From assembly GCF_900116295.1 (NCBI RefSeq), contig NZ_FPAF01000003.1, positions 412,415-476,414 of the forward strand: DNA of 64,000 bases, in the 5' to 3' direction. Below the pieces are notes generated by a model. It saw only the letters and a list, made by a program, of their open reading frames with translations. It ran no database searches and was not told the origin of the DNA. This DNA comes from Bacillus sp. 103mf (GTDB taxonomy: Bacteria > Bacillota > Bacilli > Bacillales > Bacillaceae_G). Each line of letters starts with the position of its first letter. The stretch's first letter is position 1. Position numbers and translations under genes: made by a program. Shown here one piece after another: positions 1 through 8,153 of this stretch.

Positions 1-314
1 ATAAAGAAGCACGCATTCGTGAGGCAGAAGGTTTACGACAAGCGAAAGAATTAGAAGCACAAGGGGAAGCGAAGGCAATTGAAGAAATTGCAAAAGCAGA
101 ACAAATCCGGATTCAAATGTTACGTCAGTCAGGACTTGATGAGCGAGTACTTGCATATCAGTCATTTGAATCGCTAACTGAGATTGCAAAAGGACCTGCA
201 AATAAAGTATTCCTTCCGTCAAACGCCGTTGAAACATTAGGAAGCTTAGGGGCAATTGGAGAGTTGTTTAAAGAGAAAAAGCTGCCTTCGATAGATACGA
301 AAAACGAACAATAG
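1..314 (+). CDS. SPFH/Band 7 (flotillin/stomatin-like) membrane protein, C-terminal part
   Basis: The frame is open from base 3 and ends at 312-314, so only the last ~103 residues of a longer protein are in the window. The visible part begins with the alternating Ala/Glu/Lys/Arg helix (EARIREAEGLRQAKELEAQG) typical of the coiled-coil stalk that follows an SPFH domain, then a conserved tail with LAYQSFESL and KVFLPSNAV. SPFH proteins are membrane-anchored oligomers that organise membrane microdomains or bind proteases. Whether this is a flotillin or a stomatin relative cannot be decided without the N-terminus. A strong hairpin terminator follows at 408-452. Confidence 0.8.
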   Translation, partial: KEARIREAEGLRQAKELEAQGEAKAIEEIAKAEQIRIQMLRQSGLDERVLAYQSFESLTEIAKGPANKVFLPSNAVETLGSLGAIGELFKEKKLPSIDTKNEQ

Positions 315-407
315 AAACGTGGAAGAGAGATGGATACCATTTCTCTTCTTTTTTGAAGTCGATGGCGTTGATAATACCTTAGAAGAGTTGTATAACTCTA
401 GTGAAGT

Positions 408-452
408 GATCCTCAAATTTCTTATTCGAACAAAGAAATTTGAGGATCTTTT
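408..452 (+). terminator. Rho-independent terminator after the SPFH gene
   Basis: A 16-bp perfect stem (GATCCTCAAATTTCTT and its complement) closes a ~9-nt loop and is followed by TTTT. It overlaps the last codons of the convergent DinB-like gene. Confidence 0.8.
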
Positions 453-883
453 GCATGTTCTACTAATAAGGTATGTAATTGACTACGATGATGATAAAAA
501 TGAGCAACAATTTCAAGTAACCACTCAAATCGAGAGTAGGAAGCGCCCCAGTAGGAATGGGTGACTTCTTCAAGTTCTGCTAAGGAATAGGCTTGAAATG
601 TTTTAGAAAGAAGATGGAAACCTTCTTTCATTGTCTGTTGTACCTCTTCAAGCGTATGCGGTGTATGTTGTATGTAAAATATATCTAACTCTTCCTTTGA
701 TGCTTCGGCTAAAATAAGGAGATCAGCATGACAAATTAGAGATAGATGTGTGCAAATTTCAAAGAGAGAGCGTTTATTTTTGAGCGGTCGTTGCTGTAAC
801 TCATCGTAAGTAACCTGTTCTAACATCTGTATTGTAGAATCAATCGCAATTTCTAATTGGTGCAGTGCTGCTTGAACAAACAT
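422..883 (-). CDS. DinB/YfiT-like putative metal-dependent protein
   Basis: A 153-residue helical protein with the histidine pattern of the DinB superfamily: H46 in ICTHLSL, and H128 and H132 in the C-terminal AHFYHHRSQL helix. Members are four-helix bundles that bind a divalent metal; some are thiol transferases or damage-induced proteins, most have no assigned reaction. I chose the ATG at 883 because GAGGAG lies 6 nt upstream; an in-frame GTG five codons earlier overlaps that site. It converges on the SPFH gene and shares its terminator. The specific substrate is unknown. Confidence 0.8.
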   Translation of the reverse strand: MFVQAALHQLEIAIDSTIQMLEQVTYDELQQRPLKNKRSLFEICTHLSLICHADLLILAEASKEELDIFYIQHTPHTLEEVQQTMKEGFHLLSKTFQAYSLAELEEVTHSYWGASYSRFEWLLEIVAHFYHHRSQLHTLLVEHAKDPQISLFE

Positions 884-1049
884 TGTATTTCTCCTCACAT
901 CTGTTTATAATAAGATTTTACAGGTATTATATCACGCTTAAGATTCTGAAGATTCTAGTAGTTTGACTAGGAAAATGAAAAGTATTATAGTGTTAAAGGT
1001 CCTATTGAACGATAAATAGAATGGGATTATTCAGTTAGGAGTTAAAATA

Positions 1050-2225
1050 ATGATTGCAAGATACGGAAGAAATACAATTGTTGAGGTTAATTTAGATGCT
1101 GTAAAACATAACGTAAGAGAATTTAAAAAACGTGTAAACGATGAAAATATTGCAATGATGGCAGCTGTAAAAGCAAATGGATATGGTCATGGTGCCATTG
1201 AAGTTGCAAAAGCGGCGATTGAAGCTGGAGTAAGTCATATTGCGGTTGCTTTTGTAGATGAAGGAATTGAACTCCGTGAAGCGGGTATAACAGTACCGAT
1301 TTTAGTTTTGGGCTATACACCGGAGGAAGCTATAATAGACGCAATTGAATACGATATTATGATGACCGTATACAGAATTGACGATTTAAGAAATATTGAT
1401 TGTATAGCAGAGCGTCTGAAAAAGACGGCGCGTATTCAAATAAAAATTGATACAGGTATGAGCCGGATTGGTTTACAAGAAGAAGAAGTGGTACCGTTTC
1501 TACAAGAATTGAAAGCAATGCAACATGTAGAAGTAGCAGGGATGTTTACACATTATTCTACTGCTGATGAAGTAGACAAAACATATACATTGATGCAAAA
1601 AGACTTATTTGAGAAGGCTGTAAATATTGCAAAAGATATGGGGCTTCATTTGCCGCTTATTCATAGCTCGAATAGTGCAGGAACAATGGAGCTAAATAAT
1701 GAATTTCAAAATATGGTTCGCGTTGGGATAGGGATATATGGAATGTATCCATCAAAAGAAGTGAATCATAAAACAGTAACAATTCAGCCGATTTTAACAT
1801 TAAAATCCAAAGTGGCTCATGTGAAACGGGCTAAACAAGGAAGAGGGGTAAGCTACGGCAATACGTATGTTGCGGCAGGGGATGAGTGGGTTGCTACGAT
1901 TCCAATCGGATATGCGGATGGATTTAGTCGTCAACTGTCAAGTAGAGGGTATGCGTTAGTTAATGGTGTGAGAGTACCTATTATTGGCCGTGTTTGTATG
2001 GATCAGCTTATGCTCGATGTAACGAAAGCGATGCCTGTACATGTTGGAGATGAGGTAGTCTTTTACGGTAAGCAAGGAAATGAAGAGATTGCGGTAGAAG
2101 AAGTTGCTGATATGTTAGGGACAATTAATTATGAAGTCACGTGTATGTTAAATCGAAGAATTCCGCGTGTATATAAAGAAAATGATAAAATTGTTAGTGT
2201 TGTAAATCCATTAAGAAGAAAGTGA
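1050..2225 (+). CDS. alr: Alanine racemase (second, Dal2-type)
   Basis: A 391-residue fold-type III PLP enzyme that interconverts L- and D-alanine in the cytoplasm, supplying D-Ala for peptidoglycan and, in spore formers, limiting premature germination by L-alanine. The PLP lysine K41 lies in AAVKANGYGHG, and the second catalytic base Y269 in RGVSYGNTY. The length is normal for the family. The ATG is preceded by TTAGGAG. The sequence matches my memory of the B. cereus group paralogue encoded away from the acpS locus (dal2) rather than the main dal1; this paralogue assignment is from memory. It is monocistronic, with its own terminator at 2269-2313. Confidence 0.95.
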   Translation: MIARYGRNTIVEVNLDAVKHNVREFKKRVNDENIAMMAAVKANGYGHGAIEVAKAAIEAGVSHIAVAFVDEGIELREAGITVPILVLGYTPEEAIIDAIEYDIMMTVYRIDDLRNIDCIAERLKKTARIQIKIDTGMSRIGLQEEEVVPFLQELKAMQHVEVAGMFTHYSTADEVDKTYTLMQKDLFEKAVNIAKDMGLHLPLIHSSNSAGTMELNNEFQNMVRVGIGIYGMYPSKEVNHKTVTIQPILTLKSKVAHVKRAKQGRGVSYGNTYVAAGDEWVATIPIGYADGFSRQLSSRGYALVNGVRVPIIGRVCMDQLMLDVTKAMPVHVGDEVVFYGKQGNEEIAVEEVADMLGTINYEVTCMLNRRIPRVYKENDKIVSVVNPLRRK

Positions 2226-2268
2226 TTCATAAATAATCTAAGGTTTTTTCTATATATGAAACAAAGAA

Positions 2269-2313
2269 AAGGATAGATAAAGCAGAGTGGTCTCTGTGTT
2301 ATCTATCCTTTTT
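2269..2313 (+). terminator. Terminator after alr
   Basis: A 12-bp stem AAGGATAGATAA/TTATCTATCCTT with an inner CAGAG/CTCTG stem is followed by a T tract. It can serve both alr and the convergent acetyltransferase gene. Confidence 0.85.
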
Positions 2314-2336
2314 ATATAGCTTAAGAAATCTCTATT

Positions 2337-2753
2337 TTATATTCTCTTCTGTAAGTAATAGTGAGTGTGTCCTTTTGGAAAATCTTCTATAACACCATAT
2401 ACTTCATAACCATACTTTTTATAAAATTCGGGTGCTTGGAAACTAAAAGTATCAAGTTTAATGAGTGTACAATCCGTCTCTTTCGCTATTCGTTCGGCTT
2501 CCAATAGAAGTTTACTGCCATAACCTTGGTGACGCAGGCTATCATCGACCCATAAAATATCAACATGTAGGCATTGCCAAAAAATAACACCGATTAGACC
2601 AGCTACGACCTCTTCACTCTCATTTTTTACTGTTAAACAGACGTCTTTCACAAGCGATTGCTTACTTCCTGAAACTTGTGAGTTATTGAATGAAATGAGT
2701 TGTTTTCTAATATAATCGCTGTCTTTTTTACTCCATTTGTTTTGAATCTGCAT
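2337..2753 (-). CDS. GNAT-family N-acetyltransferase
   Basis: A 138-residue protein with the GNAT fold. The acetyl-CoA pyrophosphate-binding loop is LRHQGYGSKLL near residue 78, followed by the late beta strand and helix (APEFYKKYGYEVYGV) usual in the C-terminal half. Such enzymes move an acetyl group from acetyl-CoA to an amine, but the acceptor cannot be read from the sequence. AAAGGAGA lies 9 nt before the ATG. It is convergent with alr. This is one of five GNAT genes within about 8 kb. Confidence 0.85.
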   Translation of the reverse strand: MQIQNKWSKKDSDYIRKQLISFNNSQVSGSKQSLVKDVCLTVKNESEEVVAGLIGVIFWQCLHVDILWVDDSLRHQGYGSKLLLEAERIAKETDCTLIKLDTFSFQAPEFYKKYGYEVYGVIEDFPKGHTHYYLQKRI

Positions 2754-3009
2754 ATTATAGTCTCCTTTTTATAGTGTGTGAATTAAAAAAAGATGGGCGT
2801 TCTATTCATCTATATAAAGCCATTTTAATTTTTTAACATATATAAGTCGCTGCTATGCACGGCCAGATGCTTTCGTTCCCCAAAAAGCAAGTTGATGGTA
2901 ACATGTTTTCAGCTAACGCTCTACCATAGTTTTATAGTGTTACCCTTAGTGTTTGTTTATCGAATTTCAGTCTTCCTTTACTTATAGATTTACTATATTT
3001 CCAGTTTTA
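2754..3009. other. Intergenic region carrying one arm of a dispersed inverted repeat
   Basis: No coding region was found. Positions 2841-2870 are the reverse complement of sequence found at 7945-8020 (see the repeat entries). The rest is AT-rich without recognisable structure. Confidence 0.5.
2841..2870 (-). repeat. Dispersed inverted repeat, copy 1
   Basis: Read on the minus strand this contains CATCTGGCCGTGCATAGCAG followed by CGACTTATA. The same words recur on the plus strand at 7945-7961 and 8001-8020, where the second copy is longer and interrupted. Weaker similarity (ATTAAAAT then TATATAGAT) continues beyond the core in both copies. Confidence 0.7.
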
Positions 3010-3147
3010 TTACTTACTCTTCTTGTTATCGTATATTGATTTTCCTAAGATTAATATAAAGAAAGTTAATATAGATAGTAAAGGTTTCCCAACAATTAAG
3101 AAAAATAATCCTACTGTGGGTATGAGTAATAGATATATGATTGCCAG
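3010..3147 (-). CDS. Small hydrophobic membrane protein, probable CUG start
   Basis: A 45-codon frame encodes an almost wholly hydrophobic protein (residues 2-36, two possible membrane segments) ending in a short basic tail, SIYDNKKSK. No ATG, GTG or TTG exists at its 5' end, but a CTG stands 7 nt after AGAGGTGA, so a CUG start is the simplest reading. It lies 23 bp after the stop of the next upstream small membrane-protein gene, so the two probably form one transcript. I do not recognise the family. It may instead be a decayed gene. Confidence 0.45.
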   Translation of the reverse strand: MAIIYLLLIPTVGLFFLIVGKPLLSILTFFILILGKSIYDNKKSK

Positions 3148-3170
3148 TTCTTTTCACCTCTATTGCCAGA

Positions 3171-3350
3171 TTATCTATTTAAGTCTTTGTTTCCAACATA
3201 AATCAAAAATAAACATAATAGAAAAATACCTATTGCTGTTAGTATAATATCTTGTTTATCTTTACCCTCTCTATGTCTTTTTACGATTGCTAAACATACC
3301 GAACCAGTCAAACCTAAACACGTCATGATTATATCCATCAGTTTAAACAT
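3171..3350 (-). CDS. Small two-segment membrane protein
   Basis: A 59-residue frame starts at an ATG directly after a GGGGGG run that can act as ribosome binding site. Residues 4-22 and 35-52 are hydrophobic and are separated by a charged loop (KRHREGKDKQD), giving a hairpin membrane topology. The product is unrecognised. It lies upstream of another tiny membrane protein on the same strand. The two-helix shape fits holin-like, toxin-like or bacteriocin/immunity small proteins equally, and the sequence does not decide. Confidence 0.55.
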   Translation of the reverse strand: MFKLMDIIMTCLGLTGSVCLAIVKRHREGKDKQDIILTAIGIFLLCLFLIYVGNKDLNR

Positions 3351-3610
3351 CCCCCCCTATTGGCTATAATAAGTGTCCATATTGTATGTTTCTTATTCTA
3401 CGATAACAATTACTAAGACTGTAAAAATATGTCGTTTTGGCACGTATTCTAAGAACAAACAGTTACTATAGATAAATGCTTCCTTGAACAGATAGTAAAC
3501 GATAGGAGAAGAAAAAAGATTCTGTAACATCATAGGTATATAGAATTGTTTGTCAGAACATTAAAATAATTATACGGTATTTATAGAAATAATGGAAAAA
3601 AAGCAATTAA
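3351..3610. other. Intergenic, no gene seen
   Basis: AT-rich spacer between the small membrane-protein pair, transcribed leftward from about 3350, and the 3' end of the MocR gene. I see no open frame with a ribosome binding site and no clear hairpin. Confidence 0.5.
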
Positions 3611-5005
3611 TTAAAACCAAGCTTTCTTCAATAATTGAATGGCACAGGGAATGTCAGCTATGGATATTCCTCCAAATCCCATCAAAACGTAAGACTTTTT
3701 CTGGAGATTATTTACCATATCATACGGAGATAAAGGATATACCTTTACGCTTTGTTCTGCCGCTTTATTTATAAGCTCTTGTTCATTCATCCCGTTATGA
3801 ACGTGTAATACAATATGAAGACCAGAATCAGAACCTATGATATCTACTAGAGGTCCCATCTCTTTTTGGATGGTATGTACTAAAAAGTGATGTTTCTTTT
3901 TATATACAGTACGAATTCGATTTAAGTGTCGCTCCCAATACCCCTCTTTCATAAATGTTGCAAACGTAAGCTGCTGTATTTTGGAGACGGTTTGCTTGAA
4001 AATGGTTCCATCATGTTGATAGTTTGCTAGTAGAGTTTGCGGAAGAACCATGTAACTCATTCGGAATGAAGGTAAAAATGATTTTGAAAATGTGCCCATA
4101 TAAATGACACGCCCGTTAGTATCTAACCCTTGTAAGGAAGGAATCGGTTTTCCTGTGTAACGAAATTCACCGTCATAATCATCTTCTATAATGTACCCGT
4201 TATTGTCGTTAGCCCATTTGAGTAGTTCCATTCGGCGAGAAAGCGTCATAATCATTCCATATGGAAATTGATGAGACGGTGTTACATATACGACATTCGC
4301 ACCACTTTCATATAAAGAAGAAATATGAATCCCTTTTTCATCTAGGGAAATTGGCCGTATATGTAAGCCGCAGCTTTGCATGACAGCTCTTACGCGGTGG
4401 AATCCTGGATTTTCCATTGCATAGTTGTTCTCATAACCAAGTAATTGCAAAAGTAACCAAAGAAGAGGTTGTGTACCCGCTCCAATAACAATGTGTTCTG
4501 GAGTAGATTCAACACCGCGTGCTTGATAGAGATAACGAGAAATTTCAGAACGTAGTTGCCATTCGCCTTGAGGATCTTCTTTTGTAAACAAATCATTCTC
4601 ATATTCTAAGAGACAATTATTTGTGATCTTTTTCCAAGTAGACAATGGAAAGGAAGAGGTATCTATGCTTCCGTGACTGAAATCAAAACGAAAATTCTCC
4701 TGAACAGATTTTTTTCTATTTACTATATTTTTATTATTTGTTGTTCGAATCATATTGTAATCTATACTCGCCACAAATAAACCACGTCTATGTTTACTCT
4801 CTACATATCCTTCAGCTATTAACTGTTGATAGGCATATTCCACTGTATTACGGCTTACATTAAGCTGCAAAGATAAACTCCGATGAGATGGCAGGCGACT
4901 ACCGAATTCAATTTTTCCTTGTAAGATTTCTTTTTTCATGTAGTTATAAATTTGTATGTAAAGAGGTATTTTACTTTTTGAGTCTAATGGGATGGTGAGT
5001 TCCAT
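3611..5005 (-). CDS. MocR/PdxR-family regulator (GntR HTH fused to aminotransferase-like domain)
   Basis: A 464-residue fusion. Residues 10-80 form a GntR winged helix (SRLPSHRSLSLQLNVSRNTV, then EGYVESKHRRGLFV). The rest is a fold-type I aminotransferase domain with DDYD at 275-278 and the PLP-binding lysine K308 in YMGTFSKSF. MocR proteins use PLP, or a PLP-amino acid adduct, as effector and usually regulate divergent neighbours. Here the divergent neighbour is the acetyltransferase at 5134, with about 130 bp between. I use the ATG at 5005 with AAAGG upstream; a TTG three codons earlier is less likely. The effector is unknown. Confidence 0.9.
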   Translation of the reverse strand: MELTIPLDSKSKIPLYIQIYNYMKKEILQGKIEFGSRLPSHRSLSLQLNVSRNTVEYAYQQLIAEGYVESKHRRGLFVASIDYNMIRTTNNKNIVNRKKSVQENFRFDFSHGSIDTSSFPLSTWKKITNNCLLEYENDLFTKEDPQGEWQLRSEISRYLYQARGVESTPEHIVIGAGTQPLLWLLLQLLGYENNYAMENPGFHRVRAVMQSCGLHIRPISLDEKGIHISSLYESGANVVYVTPSHQFPYGMIMTLSRRMELLKWANDNNGYIIEDDYDGEFRYTGKPIPSLQGLDTNGRVIYMGTFSKSFLPSFRMSYMVLPQTLLANYQHDGTIFKQTVSKIQQLTFATFMKEGYWERHLNRIRTVYKKKHHFLVHTIQKEMGPLVDIIGSDSGLHIVLHVHNGMNEQELINKAAEQSVKVYPLSPYDMVNNLQKKSYVLMGFGGISIADIPCAIQLLKKAWF

Positions 5006-5133
5006 TGTTATCAACCTTTCAAACTGCCCTTGTAAAAAAGAGTGAAACTGTCACTTATAAAAGGGGCATATGATTTCTATAATACAATCATAAAACATTT
5101 TGAATTTTTGATAAATAGTTGGAGGGGAAGATT

Positions 5134-5562
5134 ATGAATACACATGTACGAGAGGTAAAAACAGAACAAGAATTTTGCAAGGTGCTACCAGTATTACAAC
5201 AACTGCGACCTAAACTCTCTAGAGAAGAAGTGCTGTCTCTTTTAGAAAGGATGCAAGAAGAAAATTATCGTCTATTTGCTTTGTTTAATCATGAAGGAGA
5301 AGTAGTGAGCTTAGCCGGAGTGGCAATTTGTACAAATTTTTATAATGCGAAACATGTCTTTATATATGACCTTGTTACAGCAGAAGCACATCGTTCAAAA
5401 GGACATGGAGAAAAACTACTCTCGTATATTGAAGAGTGGGGGCAAGAGAATAATTGTACTTGTGTCGTATTAACTTCAGCGTTTCCAAGAGTAGATGCAC
5501 ATCGTTTTTATGAGAGAGAAGGATATGAGAAGGTGAGTTATTCATTTCATAAGGAAATATAA
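5134..5562 (+). CDS. GNAT-family N-acetyltransferase, divergent from MocR regulator
   Basis: A 142-residue GNAT enzyme with the acetyl-CoA loop HRSKGHGEKLL near residue 87 and the C-terminal AHRFYEREGYEK element. The ATG at 5134 follows GGAGGGG at the right spacing; an upstream in-frame TTG overlaps that site. Divergent placement opposite a MocR-type regulator suggests that the regulator controls it, by analogy with other MocR pairs. The substrate is unknown. A terminator follows immediately. Confidence 0.85.
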   Translation: MNTHVREVKTEQEFCKVLPVLQQLRPKLSREEVLSLLERMQEENYRLFALFNHEGEVVSLAGVAICTNFYNAKHVFIYDLVTAEAHRSKGHGEKLLSYIEEWGQENNCTCVVLTSAFPRVDAHRFYEREGYEKVSYSFHKEI

Positions 5563-5565
5563 AAA

Positions 5566-5612
5566 AGAGGAGGATTTTCAAAAAGCAGACCTTTTTGAAA
5601 ATCCTCTTTTGT
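5566..5612 (+). terminator. Terminator between the GNAT gene and the permease operon
   Basis: A stem of about 17 bp (AGAGGATTTTCAAAAA with its complement) and a TTTT tail. It lies between two convergent transcripts and can act in both directions. Confidence 0.85.
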
Positions 5613-5638
5613 GTTTTTGAAAAGGAATGATAAGGTTG

Positions 5639-6655
5639 TTATTTATTATTAGCAAAAGTGAAGGAATGCTTGTTTTGTATGTGTGGATTTGTTTCTTTGT
5701 GTCTTTCCATTTTTTTTATAGAATATTTTTGTTTGGTTAAAGCATCTTGTACTCCTGTTGTCATTAGTTTTAAGACAAGAATAGTTAAAAATAAAGCAAT
5801 AAGTGTACTAAAAACAATCCACATAGATACGTTTAGTTCAAAATAGTTGAGACCAATAAGTCCTGCCCAGTCGTTAGAAAGTGAAATAAATTTATCTTCT
5901 GCTAAATCTGCACTTTTCTTTTGTACCCCTCCGATAAATTGATTTACTAGCGCGAGGTGCATAATTAACAGAAGTGTTTGCACAATGTGCTGCATAAATA
6001 ATAAGAAAAGACGATCTTTTAATACTACGCGTAAATGCATACGAACAATATAGAGACGACTGGCGCCCATTAATTGTGAGCTTAAAATATAGTCTTGTTT
6101 CATAAATTCATCAATTTCAGAAGATACATATGTTGTTATAGTAGGTAAAACAACAAGGACAAGAACGATAGCTTGATAAGATAGAAGAGAAAAGTTCACG
6201 TCGAGTTTACTATCTAAGTTTGAAAAAATCATTTTGTCCATAGGCTGCATTAATATATATGCAATGAAAACGGTTGGTAAATAATAAAATACTTCTGTAC
6301 ATGTTTTTACAAAAGATTTTAATCGCGTTACATATAAGCTTAATAACACACCAAGTATTGTACCAAGGAAAACTCGTAATAAACTAATTCCAATCGCGAA
6401 TAAAATCGTAAACTTCGCACCGTCTAGTATTTGGAGAAAAATAGATTCACCAAAACGATCTGAACCAAGCGGTGGCATTTGCTTTGGTGAAAATGGCGAG
6501 GCGGCAATTAATTCTCCATTCTCATCGTATAACAGTCTCATTGGTTTTAAAGTATCTTCTTTGAAGTAAAAGCCGTAAATAAAACTAGCGATGACAAGTA
6601 CAACTATATATGTTAATCCGATAACAAAACGTTTTGATTTCCAAATAGCCTTCAT
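5639..6655 (-). CDS. ABC transporter permease, OppC-like
   Basis: A 338-residue protein with an N-terminal membrane segment, an external stretch containing PPLGSDRFGESIF (the OppC/DppC-family PLGTDxLGRD-like element), then about five more membrane segments. This is the layout of the second permease of oligopeptide-type importers. Its ATG overlaps the stop of the preceding permease gene (ATGA), so the two are translationally coupled. No ATPase or substrate-binding protein gene adjoins the pair. The EAA-loop region is poorly conserved, so the substrate cannot be inferred. Confidence 0.8.
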   Translation of the reverse strand: MKAIWKSKRFVIGLTYIVVLVIASFIYGFYFKEDTLKPMRLLYDENGELIAASPFSPKQMPPLGSDRFGESIFLQILDGAKFTILFAIGISLLRVFLGTILGVLLSLYVTRLKSFVKTCTEVFYYLPTVFIAYILMQPMDKMIFSNLDSKLDVNFSLLSYQAIVLVLVVLPTITTYVSSEIDEFMKQDYILSSQLMGASRLYIVRMHLRVVLKDRLFLLFMQHIVQTLLLIMHLALVNQFIGGVQKKSADLAEDKFISLSNDWAGLIGLNYFELNVSMWIVFSTLIALFLTILVLKLMTTGVQDALTKQKYSIKKMERHKETNPHIQNKHSFTFANNK

Positions 6656-7554
6656 ATAATCTCTCCATTCATTTGTGTTTGCCATCTTTTCATAAAGTAA
6701 GAACAAATTTGAAATAAAAGGTAAAAAGGCATAACAATCATTATAAGTACAATAAATGTAATGGATGTTGAAAAATGATTTGTGAAAATAAGGAATTGAA
6801 TAATGCCTGACATGTGAAACACGGATTCTAGTACAAATAAATTGGAAAGTAAAAAGACAAAAATCATTTTTGAATGATGGAATAGGTGAATGAAAATGTT
6901 TTTAAATAAATGTATACGGATGATATAGCTTGATGAAAGTCCTTTCCCGTAGGCAACTTCAACATACGGTTTTATACGCTCTTCCTCTATGTACAATATC
7001 ATCATTCGAAACATTTGAATGGTAGGGAGTATCGACAAACAAATAATAGGAAGTATGTACGCTCTGTTTTCATTGAATGTCATAATATGTACTGGCAATT
7101 CACCTGTTTGACGGAAATACCACATAAAAAACATTTGTAGACAGATCATAATCATGACATCAGGGATGGCCTCCAATACGAAAACAGTGCGCTCTATCAT
7201 ATTTTTAATCCGCTTTGATGATAGAAAATAAAGGTAAGCAATACTTGCTGCAACAAATAAAGAAAGAAATAGGGCAGCAAATAAAATTGTAAATGAATAT
7301 ACGTATGGTTCTAATACAGTAGGAAACAAGGAAACGGTTTTCATGTTTCCTGTAGATGCAGGGATTTGAAAAGTAAGCGAGTGTACAGAAAAAATTTGTT
7401 TTCCCATATTAGTGATGGCTTGTATGAACTTGATTGGCTGAAATGAAATGTTTCTGCTTTCGTTTATAAATAGGGCTGGGATGTTTAAGAGAATAAGTAA
7501 CATAATGAAAACAGTTAATAGCTGTATAGAAGATTTCCATAGTTTCCTTAGCAT
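6652..7554 (-). CDS. ABC transporter permease, OppB-like (divergent)
   Basis: A 300-residue integral membrane protein with about six hydrophobic segments, first in a two-gene operon with the OppC-like permease. Similarity to OppB-type permeases rests on the membrane layout, the EAIPDVMIMICLQMFF segment resembling the conserved helix before the EAA loop, and the partner gene. The ATG at 7554 follows GGAGGG. Since both permeases occur without an ATPase or binding protein, the complex must borrow these from another locus or has a different role. Confidence 0.75.
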   Translation of the reverse strand: MLRKLWKSSIQLLTVFIMLLILLNIPALFINESRNISFQPIKFIQAITNMGKQIFSVHSLTFQIPASTGNMKTVSLFPTVLEPYVYSFTILFAALFLSLFVAASIAYLYFLSSKRIKNMIERTVFVLEAIPDVMIMICLQMFFMWYFRQTGELPVHIMTFNENRAYILPIICLSILPTIQMFRMMILYIEEERIKPYVEVAYGKGLSSSYIIRIHLFKNIFIHLFHHSKMIFVFLLSNLFVLESVFHMSGIIQFLIFTNHFSTSITFIVLIMIVMPFYLLFQICSYFMKRWQTQMNGEII

Positions 7555-7703
7555 AATATCCCTCCGAAAATACATTTTTACAATATTATACAAAATAATT
7601 AGGGGTTTGTTTTGATTTTTCAGAAAAAATATTATAATAAATAAAACTAGTAAAAAATATAATATTTATCTAGTTCAAGTATTAAGTAGAGAAGAGTGGT
7701 TTG

Positions 7704-7871
7704 ATGTTATTTCCAACTATTGATTGGATGGAAGATAAGAAAGCAAATATAGGGGGATTCTATGAAACAAACGTATTTAGAAGGTGAAAAAGTAATGGAG
7801 AGTACTATGATTCAATTCGGATGGGAATGATCCGTGAGGAATGGGAAGAAATGAAAACAGCAAGGAGATAA
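7704..7871 (+). pseudogene. Short gene interrupted by an in-frame TGA
   Basis: One frame reads MLFPTIDWMEDKKANIGGFY and on for 27 codons, meets TGA at 7785-7787, and continues without shift for another 27 codons (KSNGEYYDSIRMGMIREEWE and on) to TAA at 7869-7871. The composition on both sides looks coding. I do not recognise the protein. A single point mutation of a CGA or TGG codon would explain it. The ribosome binding site is weak, so the locus may simply be a decayed fragment. Confidence 0.4.
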
Positions 7872-8150
7872 GCCGTTTCTACCTATATAAATCCAAATTA
7901 AACAATCAACATAAAAACCCTCGTTCTTTTTAGGTGGGCGAGTACATCTGGCCATGCATAGAAGCGGTCGGGGCTTTTTTCTACCACATGCAAGTAATTC
8001 TGCATAGCAGCGACTTATAAAGAAAAGCGGAGCTGACTGCTTAGGAGGCAGAGCTAGACAAAGATGGCGAAAAATTAAAATAGATATATATAGATACTAT
8101 AACGTTCAAACAATGATTTACAAGATGTATAAAAAGAAGTAGGAGGAGCC
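7872..8150. other. Intergenic region with repeat copy 2
   Basis: Besides the dispersed repeat at 7918-8095, the stretch holds only the ribosome binding site of the next gene (AGGAGGA near 8142). Confidence 0.5.
7918..8095 (+). repeat. Dispersed inverted repeat, copy 2 (longer)
   Basis: Contains CATCTGGCCATGCATAG at 7945-7961 and TGCATAGCAGCGACTTATAA at 8001-8020, both matching the minus strand of 2841-2870, with about 40 extra bases between them. The trailing AAAAGCGGAGCTGACTGCTT segment resembles intergenic repeats I remember from Bacillus genomes, but the family name cannot be fixed here. Confidence 0.6.
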
Positions 8151-8153
8151 TCT

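Noticed and set aside
319-564. 81-codon plus-strand frame over the DinB-like gene
   Set aside because: Antisense to a well-supported gene, runs through the terminator hairpin, no binding site.
3023-3247. 74-codon plus-strand frame
   Set aside because: Antisense to two small minus-strand frames with better binding sites and clear hydrophobic coding pattern; its own composition is not protein-like.
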